Assembly (NCBI RefSeq): GCF_045348435.1
Contig: NZ_CP157484.1
Span: forward strand, 2,852,001-2,916,000
Direction: 5' to 3'
Origin: Alsobacter sp045348435
GTDB lineage: Bacteria; Pseudomonadota; Alphaproteobacteria; Rhizobiales; Beijerinckiaceae
DNA length: 64,000 nucleotides
The notes under the pieces are model-generated. The model was not told where the DNA came from and searched no databases. It saw only the letters and a program-made list of their open reading frames with translations. The position numbers and the translations under genes are program-made. How positions within the stretch are numbered: position 1 is the stretch's first letter; every line of letters begins with the position of its first letter. Positions 18,223 to 26,425 of this stretch are shown piece by piece.

Positions 18223-18351
18223 TCACGCATCGCGACGGCGTCGAACCACGTTTTGCATGTTCTGCAACGGGTCCGTGCTGACCCCGAAGGCCTTCGCCAT
18301 CTCGGGCGACACGGTCACAGCCGAGAACCGCGCTCCGGCGCCGTTCAGTCG
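18223..18351 (-). pseudogene. Decayed fragment of a HigA-family antitoxin (C-terminal part)
   Basis: An open stretch of 42 codons on the minus strand reads RLNGAGARFSAVTVSPEMAK and then AFGVSTDPLQNMQNVV before a basic end and a stop. HigA/XRE addiction-module antidotes end with a pattern like LNG..ISPEMA.RL..AFG.S.E.LL.MQ. The match covers the recognition-helix end and the C-terminal helix, but the helix-turn-helix start is missing (a stop lies directly upstream) and a few residues look inserted and deleted. No toxin gene is adjacent. It is best read as the remains of a toxin-antitoxin module. Confidence 0.45.
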
Positions 18352-18422
18352 TCAAGGTGCCCACCCCGCCTTGCGCCCCGGCCCCTTTTCCCCCTAAACC
18401 TCCGCCCGCGAGAGGTTTCCCC

Positions 18423-19685
18423 ATGTCCGACGATTTCAAGCCCCAGTCCGAGTTCCTGCGCACGATCATCGAGCGCGGCTATGTGCACCAGTGCTCCGAC
18501 TATGCGGGCCTGGACGCGCTGGCGACCAAGGGCGAGGTCACGGCCTATGTGGGCTACGATTGCACGGCCCCGTCGCTGCATGTCGGCAGCCTGATCTCGA
18601 TCATGATGCTGCATTGGCTGCAGCAGAGCGGCAACAAGCCCATTCCGCTGATGGGCGGCGGCACGACCCGGGTGGGCGACCCGTCCGGCCGGGACGAGAC
18701 CCGCAAGCTGCTCACCCCCGAGCAGATCGAGGCCAACAAGGACGGCATCAAGCGCGTCTTCTCGCGCTTCCTCCAGTTCGGCGACGGCAAGACCGACGCC
18801 GTGATGATCGACAACGCCGAGTGGCTGACCAAGCTCAACTACATCGACTTCCTGCGCGACGTCGGCCGGCACTTCTCCGTCAACCGCATGCTGTCGATGG
18901 ACAGCGTGCGCATGCGGCTGGAGCGCGAGCAGGAGCTCTCCTTCATCGAGTTCAACTACATGTGCCTGCAGGGCTACGACTTCGTCGAGCTCAACCGCCG
19001 CGCCGGCGTGAACCTGCAGATGGGCGGCTCCGACCAGTGGGGCAACATCGTCACCGGCATCGATCTCGGCCGTCGCATGGGCACGCCGCAGCTCTACGCC
19101 CTCACCTGCCCGCTGCTGACCACCTCTTCCGGCGCCAAGATGGGCAAGACGGCGTCCGGCGCGGTGTGGCTCAACGAGGAGCAGCTCTCCGCCTATGACT
19201 ACTGGCAGTTCTGGCGCAACACCGAGGACGCCGACGTCGGCCGCTTCCTGAAGCTCTACACCACGCTGCCGCTGGACGAGATCGCCCGCTTGCAGGCGTT
19301 GGGCGGGGCGGAGATCAACGAGGCCAAAAAGGTGCTGGCGACCGAAGCCACCGCCCTCATGCACGGACGCGACAAGGCGGCCCAGGCGGCCGAGACGGCC
19401 AGGCGCACCTTCGAGGAGGGCCAGGCGGCCGAGACCCTGCCCACCGTGGAGGTGGATGCGGCTGAACTGCGGGACGGGATCGGCGTGCTCAACGCCTTCG
19501 TGCGCGCCGGGCTCGTCCCGTCGACCGGCGAAGCGCGCCGGCAGGTGAAGGGCGGCGGCCTCAAGGTGAACGACGCGACCGTCTCAGACGACCGCGCCAC
19601 GATCTCGCAGGCGGATCTGAACCCAGACGGCGCAGTGAAGCTCTCCTTCGGCCGCAAGAAGCATGTGCTGCTGAAAGCGCGCTGA
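18423..19685 (+). CDS. tyrS: Tyrosyl-tRNA synthetase
   Basis: Encodes 420 residues of a class I synthetase that charges tRNA-Tyr. The HIGH-like signature is HVGS at residues 53-56 and the KMSKS-like loop is KMGKT at 239-243. The tyrosine pocket and bacterial TyrRS core are seen in GGSDQWGNIVTGIDL. An S4-type RNA-binding domain closes the protein (about 350-420). The ATG is preceded by GAGAGG. The preceding 249 bases hold the HigA-like fragment on the other strand. It converges with the AsmA-family gene with 18 bases between stops. Confidence 0.97.
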   Translation: MSDDFKPQSEFLRTIIERGYVHQCSDYAGLDALATKGEVTAYVGYDCTAPSLHVGSLISIMMLHWLQQSGNKPIPLMGGGTTRVGDPSGRDETRKLLTPEQIEANKDGIKRVFSRFLQFGDGKTDAVMIDNAEWLTKLNYIDFLRDVGRHFSVNRMLSMDSVRMRLEREQELSFIEFNYMCLQGYDFVELNRRAGVNLQMGGSDQWGNIVTGIDLGRRMGTPQLYALTCPLLTTSSGAKMGKTASGAVWLNEEQLSAYDYWQFWRNTEDADVGRFLKLYTTLPLDEIARLQALGGAEINEAKKVLATEATALMHGRDKAAQAAETARRTFEEGQAAETLPTVEVDAAELRDGIGVLNAFVRAGLVPSTGEARRQVKGGGLKVNDATVSDDRATISQADLNPDGAVKLSFGRKKHVLLKAR

Positions 19686-19703
19686 CGCCGAACACAGCTC
19701 GGC

Positions 19704-22700
19704 TCAGTGGTCCGACACCGGCGGCGGAGGCGGCGCCCCGGAGCCCGTCACCTCTGGGCCGCCCATCACGCCGAAGAATTTCCGCAGGAAGCCCGGTGCG
19801 ACCGCCGACAGCGGGTTGATGCTCACCGTCGGCTGGCTGGCCTTGCCGGCGATGCGGAAATTGACCGCGAACAAACCCTCGTGCTGGCCGCCTCCCAGGA
19901 TGGGGCCGACGATCGGCACCTGGTTGAAGATGTTGTTGAGCCCATAGGCGGGCACGAAGGTGCCCGAGAAGTCCGCCTTGTCGCGGGTGAAGTCGAGCGA
20001 GCCTTCCAGCGTGCCGCCGACCGCCGGGCCCCACATCGTGGCGTCACGGATGACGAGCTTGCCCCCGCCGACCGCGAAGCCGGATTTCAGCTTGGTGAAG
20101 CTGACATTGTTCTGCTGGTCCGGCGCGCTTCGCGCCAGGGCCGGCTCGTTCTGCAGCACGAAGCGGTTCACCACGAAGGTCCCGCTCATCTGCGGGGCCG
20201 CGCCGTTGAGCTGCACCAGCATCGCCCCGCCCTGCATCCTCCGGTAGATGTCGAAGAAGCGCAGGAAGTCGCCGGCGTCGGCGCTCTCGATCACGATGCC
20301 GAGGCGTCCCGCCTCGTCGCGCGCCATCTGTCCGACGACAGGCGCGGCCCCGAACCGGCCCGCCAGCCTGAAATCCCGGAAATCGCCGCCCCGGATCGAG
20401 ATCCGGCCGTCCACGGCCGAAAATATCTGGCCGTTCAGCCCCAGCACGCTCTGGGCCTTGATGTCGAGGTCGATGTCGCCCGGCCCCGCCATGGGGCTCG
20501 CGCCCGGCGACATGAGCGCCTTCAGCACGGGACGCGCGTCGATGGAGCTGGCCTTCAGCGAAACCCGGGACGAGTTCCCCTGCCTCTCCAGATCGACCCG
20601 CATGTCGTCGCCGGCCGAGATCTTCAGCGAAGAGAGCCTCGCCGCCACGAGGGATCCGTCGGCGCCCAGGCGCAGCGCTCCGCGGGCCGAGACCGGCCCC
20701 GAGGCGTCCAGCGTGAACTCGTCCAGGGTCGTCCCGTCCGCGTCGCTGTCGAGCTTGAAGGAGGCCTTGGCCGTCTTGCCCGGCGTCTTCACCCAGCCGG
20801 GCAGCAGGTCGACGATGTTGGCGCGGGTCAGGTCGAGATCGACGCGCGGGATCACGCGCGCAGCGCCGAGGTCCTTCACGGTGATCTTGGCGTCGACCGT
20901 GCCGGTGATCTGCGGCAGCTTGATCCCGCGCCTGGCCCGGCCCGCCTCGTCCAGAGCGAGGCTGACGACGGCCTCGCCGGCGGCGCCCGTCGGCTGCCGC
21001 AGCTCGATGCTGGCTGGACTGCCGCCGATCCGCCCGTCGCCCTTCACCAGGATGCCGGCGCGATCATTGGTGATGGCCAGGTTCGCGCCCTCGATCTTCT
21101 CCTTGCCGAAGACGTTGTCGGCGCCGAAGCCTGAAGCCACGCCCTGCAGTTGGACCGAGACGTCCGAAGGCTGAAGCACGGCTTGTTGCGGGAACGAGAT
21201 CGCGGCCTTGAAGTCGACATGTCCCTTCACGCCGGCGACGTCGGCCGGAGCCGGAAAATAGGGCCGCAACGCCTCCGATTTAAGGAGCGCCAGCGCGCCT
21301 TCGGCGGGCCCGGACGCATCGAAGGCGACCTTGGCCACCGTGGGCTTGGCGGAGGTGTCCGCCACGTCGTAGCGCCCGTTGGCGAGCGCGATCGGCTGGC
21401 CCACGCCGGCCGCGACGGCCGCGCGGCGCACCGTGACGGCCACGGTCCGGCCCGTCACGCGCCCAACAGCCTCGATATCGGTGAGAGGCGGCAGGCCTGG
21501 CGCGACCCGCATGACGCCGCCCGACACCGTCGTGTCCAGCGCTACCGCGTCGTCGGGAATCGGCCGCTTGGCCACCGCGTCGGCCAGCATGGCCGGCGAC
21601 ATGGCGGTGCGGTAGCGGAACGCCTCGACCGTCCCCGACTGGATGCTCTCGACCAGATAGGCTCGCACCTCGGGAACGATAAACGTCGGCCAGAAGGCCA
21701 GGAGCGAGCGCACCGGCATCCGGCTTGTCGTAAGGTCGAGCCGCAGGCCCTCGAACCCGTCGACCCGGCCGAGCGAGCCGGACAGGACGATCCCGAGTCC
21801 CGGGCCGCCGAGATCGAGCCGATCGATGGCGAGCCCGCCGAAGCCGAGCGGGATGCGGCCCTTGAAGCTCGCCTGCGCGATCGGGATCGGCTTGTCCTTG
21901 GGTCCTTCGCCGGCCAGCGTCGCCCCGTTCGAGACGAGGTCCACCGCCCAGGATTCGCTGGCGGCCGTCGGCGGCGTCAGGGAGCCCGCCACGGCCACGC
22001 GCGTGTCCCCCGCATTCACCTCCAGGCGCTTCACCAGCATGGCGTGGCGGGCCGCGTCCCAGCCGATCTCGCCCTTCAGCTCGTCGACGAAGAGGGGCTC
22101 GGCGTCCGGATCGTCGAACAGGACCATGGCCTTGCGGCCGGTGACCTGGCCCTCGAGCGCGGCCACGGCGTTGTCGGCGCCCAGCGTCAGGCGCAGGCTG
22201 GCGTCGATCGGCATGTCGGTCGAGACCGGGATCGCGCCCGGCTCGGCCATGCCCAGCAGGTCGGAGACTGCGAGGTTGTCGGTGGTGAGGCCGATCGTCC
22301 GCTCGCCGCCCTTCTGGCCCGCGATCGTCAGCGCCATGGTCCACGGACCGGACGGGCCGGTGGCCGCCATGATCAGGCGGCCCTGGGCCTCGTTCGGCCG
22401 CGAATAGGCCAGCCCGAGCTTGTCGTAGACGATGCTGCGGCCGCGGCGGCGATCGTTCACCCGCAGGCGCCCGTCACGAACGCCGGCGCGCTCCAGCACC
22501 GCGATGGGGCCGGTCTTGGCCCCGAGCGCGTCGAGAATCGCTCCCGGGCCGAAGCTGGTGTCGGTCGGCTGCACCGGCGCCGGCGCGTCGGCGGCGTCCG
22601 ACCCGACCGCCGAGACCGAGACGGAGCCGTCCGGATCGATGGTGAGCGAGACCGCCAGACCGATGAGGTCGATGCGCCGCGGCACCAGCCCGCCCACGGC

Positions 22701-23159
22701 CAGCGAGGCCATGTCGAAGCCGATGTCGGCTTGCGGCGCCGCGACCACCAGATTGCCTTGCGCGTCGCGGATCGTGACGCCCGACACGGTGAGCATGGGC
22801 GAATCGGACCACTCCAGCTGGGCGTGCTGGATGTCGACGTCGAAGCCGTTGCCGAACTGCTGCTCCAGAGCCACCGAAATCCGCTCGACGAAGGGGTCGA
22901 TCTCGATCGGACCTTGCCGCAGACGCCACGCGACCGCTCCGGCGCCGACAAGCGCCAGAAGGCAGACCACGCCGGCCAACGCGCCCAGCGCCCAGGCGAC
23001 CCGCCTGCCCGGCTTGCGACGCGCCCGCGCCTCGCCCGGTCGCGCCCGCTTGCACGACCGCGCCACGCGGCGGGCGATGTTGGATCCTTCGGCGGTCATT
23101 CCTTCAGTTCGCGCTCGTGATAGGTGTTCGTCGATGCCCCGTCCGGCGATGATGAACAC
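19704..23159 (-). CDS. AsmA-like/DUF3971 (YhdP-type) envelope protein
   Basis: Encodes 1151 residues. A basic N-terminus is followed by one transmembrane helix at about residues 52-80; the rest is a very long, repetitive beta-rich region typical of the AsmA-like DUF3971/YhdP group. These proteins form periplasm-spanning grooves and are thought to carry phospholipids to the outer membrane. The C-terminal part (GGGKLVIRDATMWGPAVGGT and following) is the AsmA-2-like domain. The GTG start has GGGAG 9 bases upstream; an ATG at 23099 is an alternative. It is divergent from bcp. Confidence 0.8.
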   Translation of the reverse strand: MFIIAGRGIDEHLSRARTEGMTAEGSNIARRVARSCKRARPGEARARRKPGRRVAWALGALAGVVCLLALVGAGAVAWRLRQGPIEIDPFVERISVALEQQFGNGFDVDIQHAQLEWSDSPMLTVSGVTIRDAQGNLVVAAPQADIGFDMASLAVGGLVPRRIDLIGLAVSLTIDPDGSVSVSAVGSDAADAPAPVQPTDTSFGPGAILDALGAKTGPIAVLERAGVRDGRLRVNDRRRGRSIVYDKLGLAYSRPNEAQGRLIMAATGPSGPWTMALTIAGQKGGERTIGLTTDNLAVSDLLGMAEPGAIPVSTDMPIDASLRLTLGADNAVAALEGQVTGRKAMVLFDDPDAEPLFVDELKGEIGWDAARHAMLVKRLEVNAGDTRVAVAGSLTPPTAASESWAVDLVSNGATLAGEGPKDKPIPIAQASFKGRIPLGFGGLAIDRLDLGGPGLGIVLSGSLGRVDGFEGLRLDLTTSRMPVRSLLAFWPTFIVPEVRAYLVESIQSGTVEAFRYRTAMSPAMLADAVAKRPIPDDAVALDTTVSGGVMRVAPGLPPLTDIEAVGRVTGRTVAVTVRRAAVAAGVGQPIALANGRYDVADTSAKPTVAKVAFDASGPAEGALALLKSEALRPYFPAPADVAGVKGHVDFKAAISFPQQAVLQPSDVSVQLQGVASGFGADNVFGKEKIEGANLAITNDRAGILVKGDGRIGGSPASIELRQPTGAAGEAVVSLALDEAGRARRGIKLPQITGTVDAKITVKDLGAARVIPRVDLDLTRANIVDLLPGWVKTPGKTAKASFKLDSDADGTTLDEFTLDASGPVSARGALRLGADGSLVAARLSSLKISAGDDMRVDLERQGNSSRVSLKASSIDARPVLKALMSPGASPMAGPGDIDLDIKAQSVLGLNGQIFSAVDGRISIRGGDFRDFRLAGRFGAAPVVGQMARDEAGRLGIVIESADAGDFLRFFDIYRRMQGGAMLVQLNGAAPQMSGTFVVNRFVLQNEPALARSAPDQQNNVSFTKLKSGFAVGGGKLVIRDATMWGPAVGGTLEGSLDFTRDKADFSGTFVPAYGLNNIFNQVPIVGPILGGGQHEGLFAVNFRIAGKASQPTVSINPLSAVAPGFLRKFFGVMGGPEVTGSGAPPPPPVSDH

Positions 23160-23248
23160 ACGCCTCGTCTCCCGCGAGCGAGAATCATCCGGCGCGGCCT
23201 GTCAGCCGTACGCTAAGGGTCATGCCGATTCGACGAAAGGAAGGCGAT

Positions 23249-23719
23249 ATGTCGGAAAAATTGCAGGTTGGACAGCAGGCGCCAGCGTTCAAGCTGCCCC
23301 GCGACGGCGGAAGCTCCATCTCGCTCGCGGATCTCAAGGGCAAGAAGGTCGTCCTCTACTTCTATCCCAAAGACGACACGTCCGGTTGCACCAAGGAGGC
23401 CATGGAGTTCAACGCCCTGCGCGCCGACTTTGCAGCCGCGAACGCCGAGATCATCGGCGTGTCGGCCGACAGCGTTCAGAGCCATGACAAGTTCAAGGCC
23501 AAATACAGCCTCGATTTTCCGCTCGCGTCGGACGAGGAGAAAGCGATGCTGGAAGCCTATGGCGTCTGGGTCGAAAAGAGCATGTACGGCCGCAAATATA
23601 TGGGGATCGAGCGCACGACCGTGCTGGTCGGCGCGGATGGCGCGATCCGGCAGGTCTGGCCGAAGGTGAAGGTCCCCGGACACGCCGCCGAGGTGCTCGC
23701 GGCCGCAAAGTCCGCCTGA
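23249..23719 (+). CDS. bcp: Thioredoxin-dependent peroxiredoxin, Bcp/PrxQ type
   Basis: Encodes 156 residues from the ATG with AAGGAAGG upstream. The peroxidatic cysteine is C47 in DDTSGCTKEA. The resolving cysteine that many Bcp proteins carry five residues later is replaced by M52, and no other cysteine is present, so this is a 1-Cys form. It reduces hydrogen and organic peroxides; without a resolving cysteine it would rely on an external thiol such as glutathione or thioredoxin. It is followed after about 80 bases by the M23 peptidase gene, with a hairpin in between. Confidence 0.92.
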   Translation: MSEKLQVGQQAPAFKLPRDGGSSISLADLKGKKVVLYFYPKDDTSGCTKEAMEFNALRADFAAANAEIIGVSADSVQSHDKFKAKYSLDFPLASDEEKAMLEAYGVWVEKSMYGRKYMGIERTTVLVGADGAIRQVWPKVKVPGHAAEVLAAAKSA

Positions 23720-23769
23720 GCAGTATCCCGGCCTTACGGGTTGATTAACCTTAAGCATCTCTAATGATC

Positions 23770-23790
23770 GCAGGGCCTGTTCGGCCCTGC
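23770..23790 (+). terminator. Hairpin between bcp and the M23 peptidase gene
   Basis: GCAGGGCC and GGCCCTGC form a perfect 8-base-pair stem around TGTTC. No U-run follows; instead the GAGG ribosome-binding site of the next gene begins at once. It may be a weak terminator of bcp or a structure that keeps the downstream ribosome-binding site open. Confidence 0.4.
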
Positions 23791-23800
23791 GAGGTCTTTG

Positions 23801-25168
23801 ATGACAGGTGATCCTTCGCGCAAGTCGGCTCGGGCGTCCTCGTCGTCGATCGTGGTGTCGGTCGACGGCAGGTCCTTGTCGCATTCCTTCGAGGTCAGCC
23901 GGTGGGCCATCGGCGTCGTGATGACGCTGGGCGTCCTGCTGGTCGCCTGGTCGATGGCGGCCACGGCCTACATGGTGTTCCGGGACGACATCCTCGGCGG
24001 CCTCATGGCGCGCCAGACCCGGATGCAATACGCCTACGAGGACAGGATCGCCGCGCTCCGGACGGGCGTCGACCGGCTCACGAGCCGGCAGCTGGTCGAC
24101 CAGGACTCGTTCGAGGGCAAGGTCCAGGAGCTCCTCTCCCGGCAGGCCCAGTTGGAGAACCGGCAGGCGCTGGTCGCCTCTCTCGCCGCCCGGATGGAGG
24201 GCCAGAGCAGGATGTCGGCCGTCGATGCTCCGGGATCCACGTCGGCCGCCCAGCCCCCGCCCCTCTTCTCCAGCCGCAACCAGGGCGGCCCCATTCCCCC
24301 GTCCGCCTTGGGCTTCGCGCCCACCGAGCCGCCCCGGCCCCGCCCCTTGATGGAGCCCGCGCCCCTGCGCGGCAGCAGCGCCGATGCGGGCGACGTCGTC
24401 CCGGGCGCCCGCGGCGACGCTGTCGCGGCGGCCTGGCCGGAAAAGGAGTTCCTCAAGAGCGGCCCGGTCCAGCATCAGCTCGGCGCCATCGCGGCCAAGC
24501 TCGCCCGGCTGGACAACAGCCAGGTCTCGGCGCTCGCCAGGATGGAGAGCCAGGCCCGCAACGCCGCATCCCGCTACCAGAGCGTGATCGCCGAGCTCGG
24601 CCTCTCGCCCAGCCGCTTCCCCAACACGCCGGCCCAGGGCGGTCCCTATGTGCCCGTCCGGGCCGATAAGGACGCCGGACCGTTCGAGAGCCTGCTGGCG
24701 CGCGTCCAGATCTCCCTGCAGGAGAGCGAGAAGCTCAAGCGCGTCGTCGACGCGCTCCCGATTCGCCGCCCGCTGAAGGGGGACTTGGATCAGACCTCGT
24801 CTTTCGGCTACCGGGTCGACCCCTTCACGCGGGGCATGGCCCTGCACACGGGCCTGGACCTGCGCGACGAGGCGGGTTCAGGGGTGCGGGCCACGGCCGC
24901 CGGCAAGGTGACGATGGCGGAGTGGTATGGCGGCTACGGCAACCTGGTCGAAATCGACCACGGCTCGGGCATCGCGACCCGCTACGGGCATCTCTCGGCC
25001 ATCCTGGTCGAGGAAGGCCAGCAGGTGGAGGTCGGGACCATCATCGGCCGGGTAGGCTCCACCGGGCGCTCGACCGGACCCCACCTCCACTACGAGACCC
25101 GCATCGACGGCCAGCCGGTCGATCCCCTGCGCTATCTCAAGATGGCGAGCAGGCTGGGGCCGGGCTGA
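23801..25168 (+). CDS. M23-family (LytM) peptidoglycan metallopeptidase, membrane-anchored
   Basis: Encodes 455 residues; the ATG has GAGG 8 bases upstream. A single transmembrane helix at about residues 34-60 anchors it in the inner membrane. A coiled-coil and Pro-rich linker follows. The C-terminal LytM domain is intact: H and D in GMALHTGLDLRDEAG and the HxH in GPHLHYETRIDGQPVDPLRY bind zinc. It should cut peptide cross-bridges during growth or division, or serve as an activator of an amidase like EnvC/NlpD types do. An amidase gene (amiC) lies 4 kb away. Confidence 0.88.
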   Translation: MTGDPSRKSARASSSSIVVSVDGRSLSHSFEVSRWAIGVVMTLGVLLVAWSMAATAYMVFRDDILGGLMARQTRMQYAYEDRIAALRTGVDRLTSRQLVDQDSFEGKVQELLSRQAQLENRQALVASLAARMEGQSRMSAVDAPGSTSAAQPPPLFSSRNQGGPIPPSALGFAPTEPPRPRPLMEPAPLRGSSADAGDVVPGARGDAVAAAWPEKEFLKSGPVQHQLGAIAAKLARLDNSQVSALARMESQARNAASRYQSVIAELGLSPSRFPNTPAQGGPYVPVRADKDAGPFESLLARVQISLQESEKLKRVVDALPIRRPLKGDLDQTSSFGYRVDPFTRGMALHTGLDLRDEAGSGVRATAAGKVTMAEWYGGYGNLVEIDHGSGIATRYGHLSAILVEEGQQVEVGTIIGRVGSTGRSTGPHLHYETRIDGQPVDPLRYLKMASRLGPG

Positions 25169-25189
25169 GCGCTCCGGCCCTTCTCGGCG

Positions 25190-26318
25190 TCAGTCGATGT
25201 CCTCGACGGCCTCGCCGCCGCCATAGACGCGCTGCGCCAGCGCGGCTTCCAGGAACGGATCGATCTTGCCGTCCAGCACGTCGCCCGGGCTGGTCGACTG
25301 CTCCCCGGTCCGCAGGTCCTTCACGAGCTGATAGGGCTGCAGCACATAGGAGCGGATCTGGTGGCCCCAGCCGATATCGGTCTTCGAGGCGGCCTCGGCG
25401 TTGGCCTTCTCCTCCCGGATCTGCAGTTCGCGCTCGTAGAGGCGCGCCCGCAGCATGTCCCATGCCTTGGCGCGGTTCTTGTGCTGCGACCGCTCCTGCT
25501 GGCAGGCGACCACGATGCCGGTCGGGATGTGGGTGATGCGCACCGCCGAGTCGGTGGTGTTGACGTGCTGGCCGCCCGCGCCTGACGACCGGAACGTGTC
25601 GATCCGGCAGTCGCTCTCCTTGATGTCGATCTGAATGCGGTCGTCGATGACCGGATAGACCCACACCGACGCGAAGCTGGTGTGCCGCCGCGCGTTGGAA
25701 TCGAAGGGCGAGATGCGCACCAAGCGGTGGACGCCCGATTCGGTTTTGGCCCACCCGTAGGCGTTGTGGCCCTTGATCAGAAGCGTCGCGCCCTTGATCC
25801 CGGCCTCCTCGCCATCGGCGATGTCGACCAGCTCGACCTTGTATTTCCGCCGCTCGGCCCAGCGCGTGTACATGCGCATGAGCATGTTGGTCCAGTCCTG
25901 GCTCTCGGTCCCGCCCGCGCCCGAATGGACCTCCAGATAGGCGTCGTTCTGGTCGGCCTCGCCGGACAGAAGCGTCTCGATCTGGCGGCGCGCCGCTTCG
26001 GCCTGGACGTTGCGGATGGCCTCCTCGCCTTCGGAGACGGCCGTCTGGTCCTGCTCCATGTCGCCCAGCTCGATGAGCGTGACGGCGTCGTCCAGCTCGC
26101 GCTCCAGGCGCGTGATCGAGGACAGGCGGTCTTCCAGCTCGGTGCGCTCGCGCATCACCTTCTGGGCGGCGTCGGCGTCGTTCCAGAGTTCGGGGTCTTC
26201 GGCCTTCGCGTTCAGTTCGGCGAGGCGTCTCGTGGCTGCGTCGAAGTCAAAGATGCCTCCTCAGCAGTCCCACGGACTGCTTGGCGGACTCGACCAGCGC
26301 TTCGATCTCGGCGCGCAT
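25190..26318 (-). CDS. prfB: Peptide chain release factor 2, with programmed +1 frameshift
   Basis: The protein of 375 residues is made from two frames: 26318-26250 (23 codons) and 26248-25190, with T26249 skipped. The shift site is CTT TGA C, preceded by AGGAGG that acts as an internal Shine-Dalgarno sequence 3 bases before CTT. This is the classical autoregulated site: low RF2 lets ribosomes slip past UGA. The second part holds the SPF anticodon-like motif (RISPFDSN) and the catalytic GGQ in SSGAGGQHVN. RF2 ends translation at UGA and UAA. It follows the PBP1A gene by 107 bases on the same strand. Confidence 0.97.
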
Positions 26319-26425
26319 GGAAATCTCACGTCTAGGGGTGAAGGAAGCCGCGGCGGATCGATCGCGGCGGTCGCCGGAGTGGTAGCGGCGTGCGGGCCGG
26401 GTGTAAAGGAGGAGGCCTCGGCCCC

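Noticed and set aside
18258..18398. A 46-codon plus-strand frame starting MFCNGSVLTPK
   Set aside because: No ribosome-binding site, and the opposite strand shows the HigA-like pattern instead.
21150..23120. A 656-codon open frame on the plus strand opposite the AsmA-like gene
   Set aside because: Composition is His/Arg/Gly-rich as expected for an antisense frame in GC-rich DNA; the minus-strand product has a real membrane anchor and family pattern.
23741..23750. A TTAACC sequence before the M23 peptidase gene as a CtrA site
   Set aside because: Only a half site; the second TTAA is 2 bases away instead of 7, so the match to the CtrA consensus is poor.
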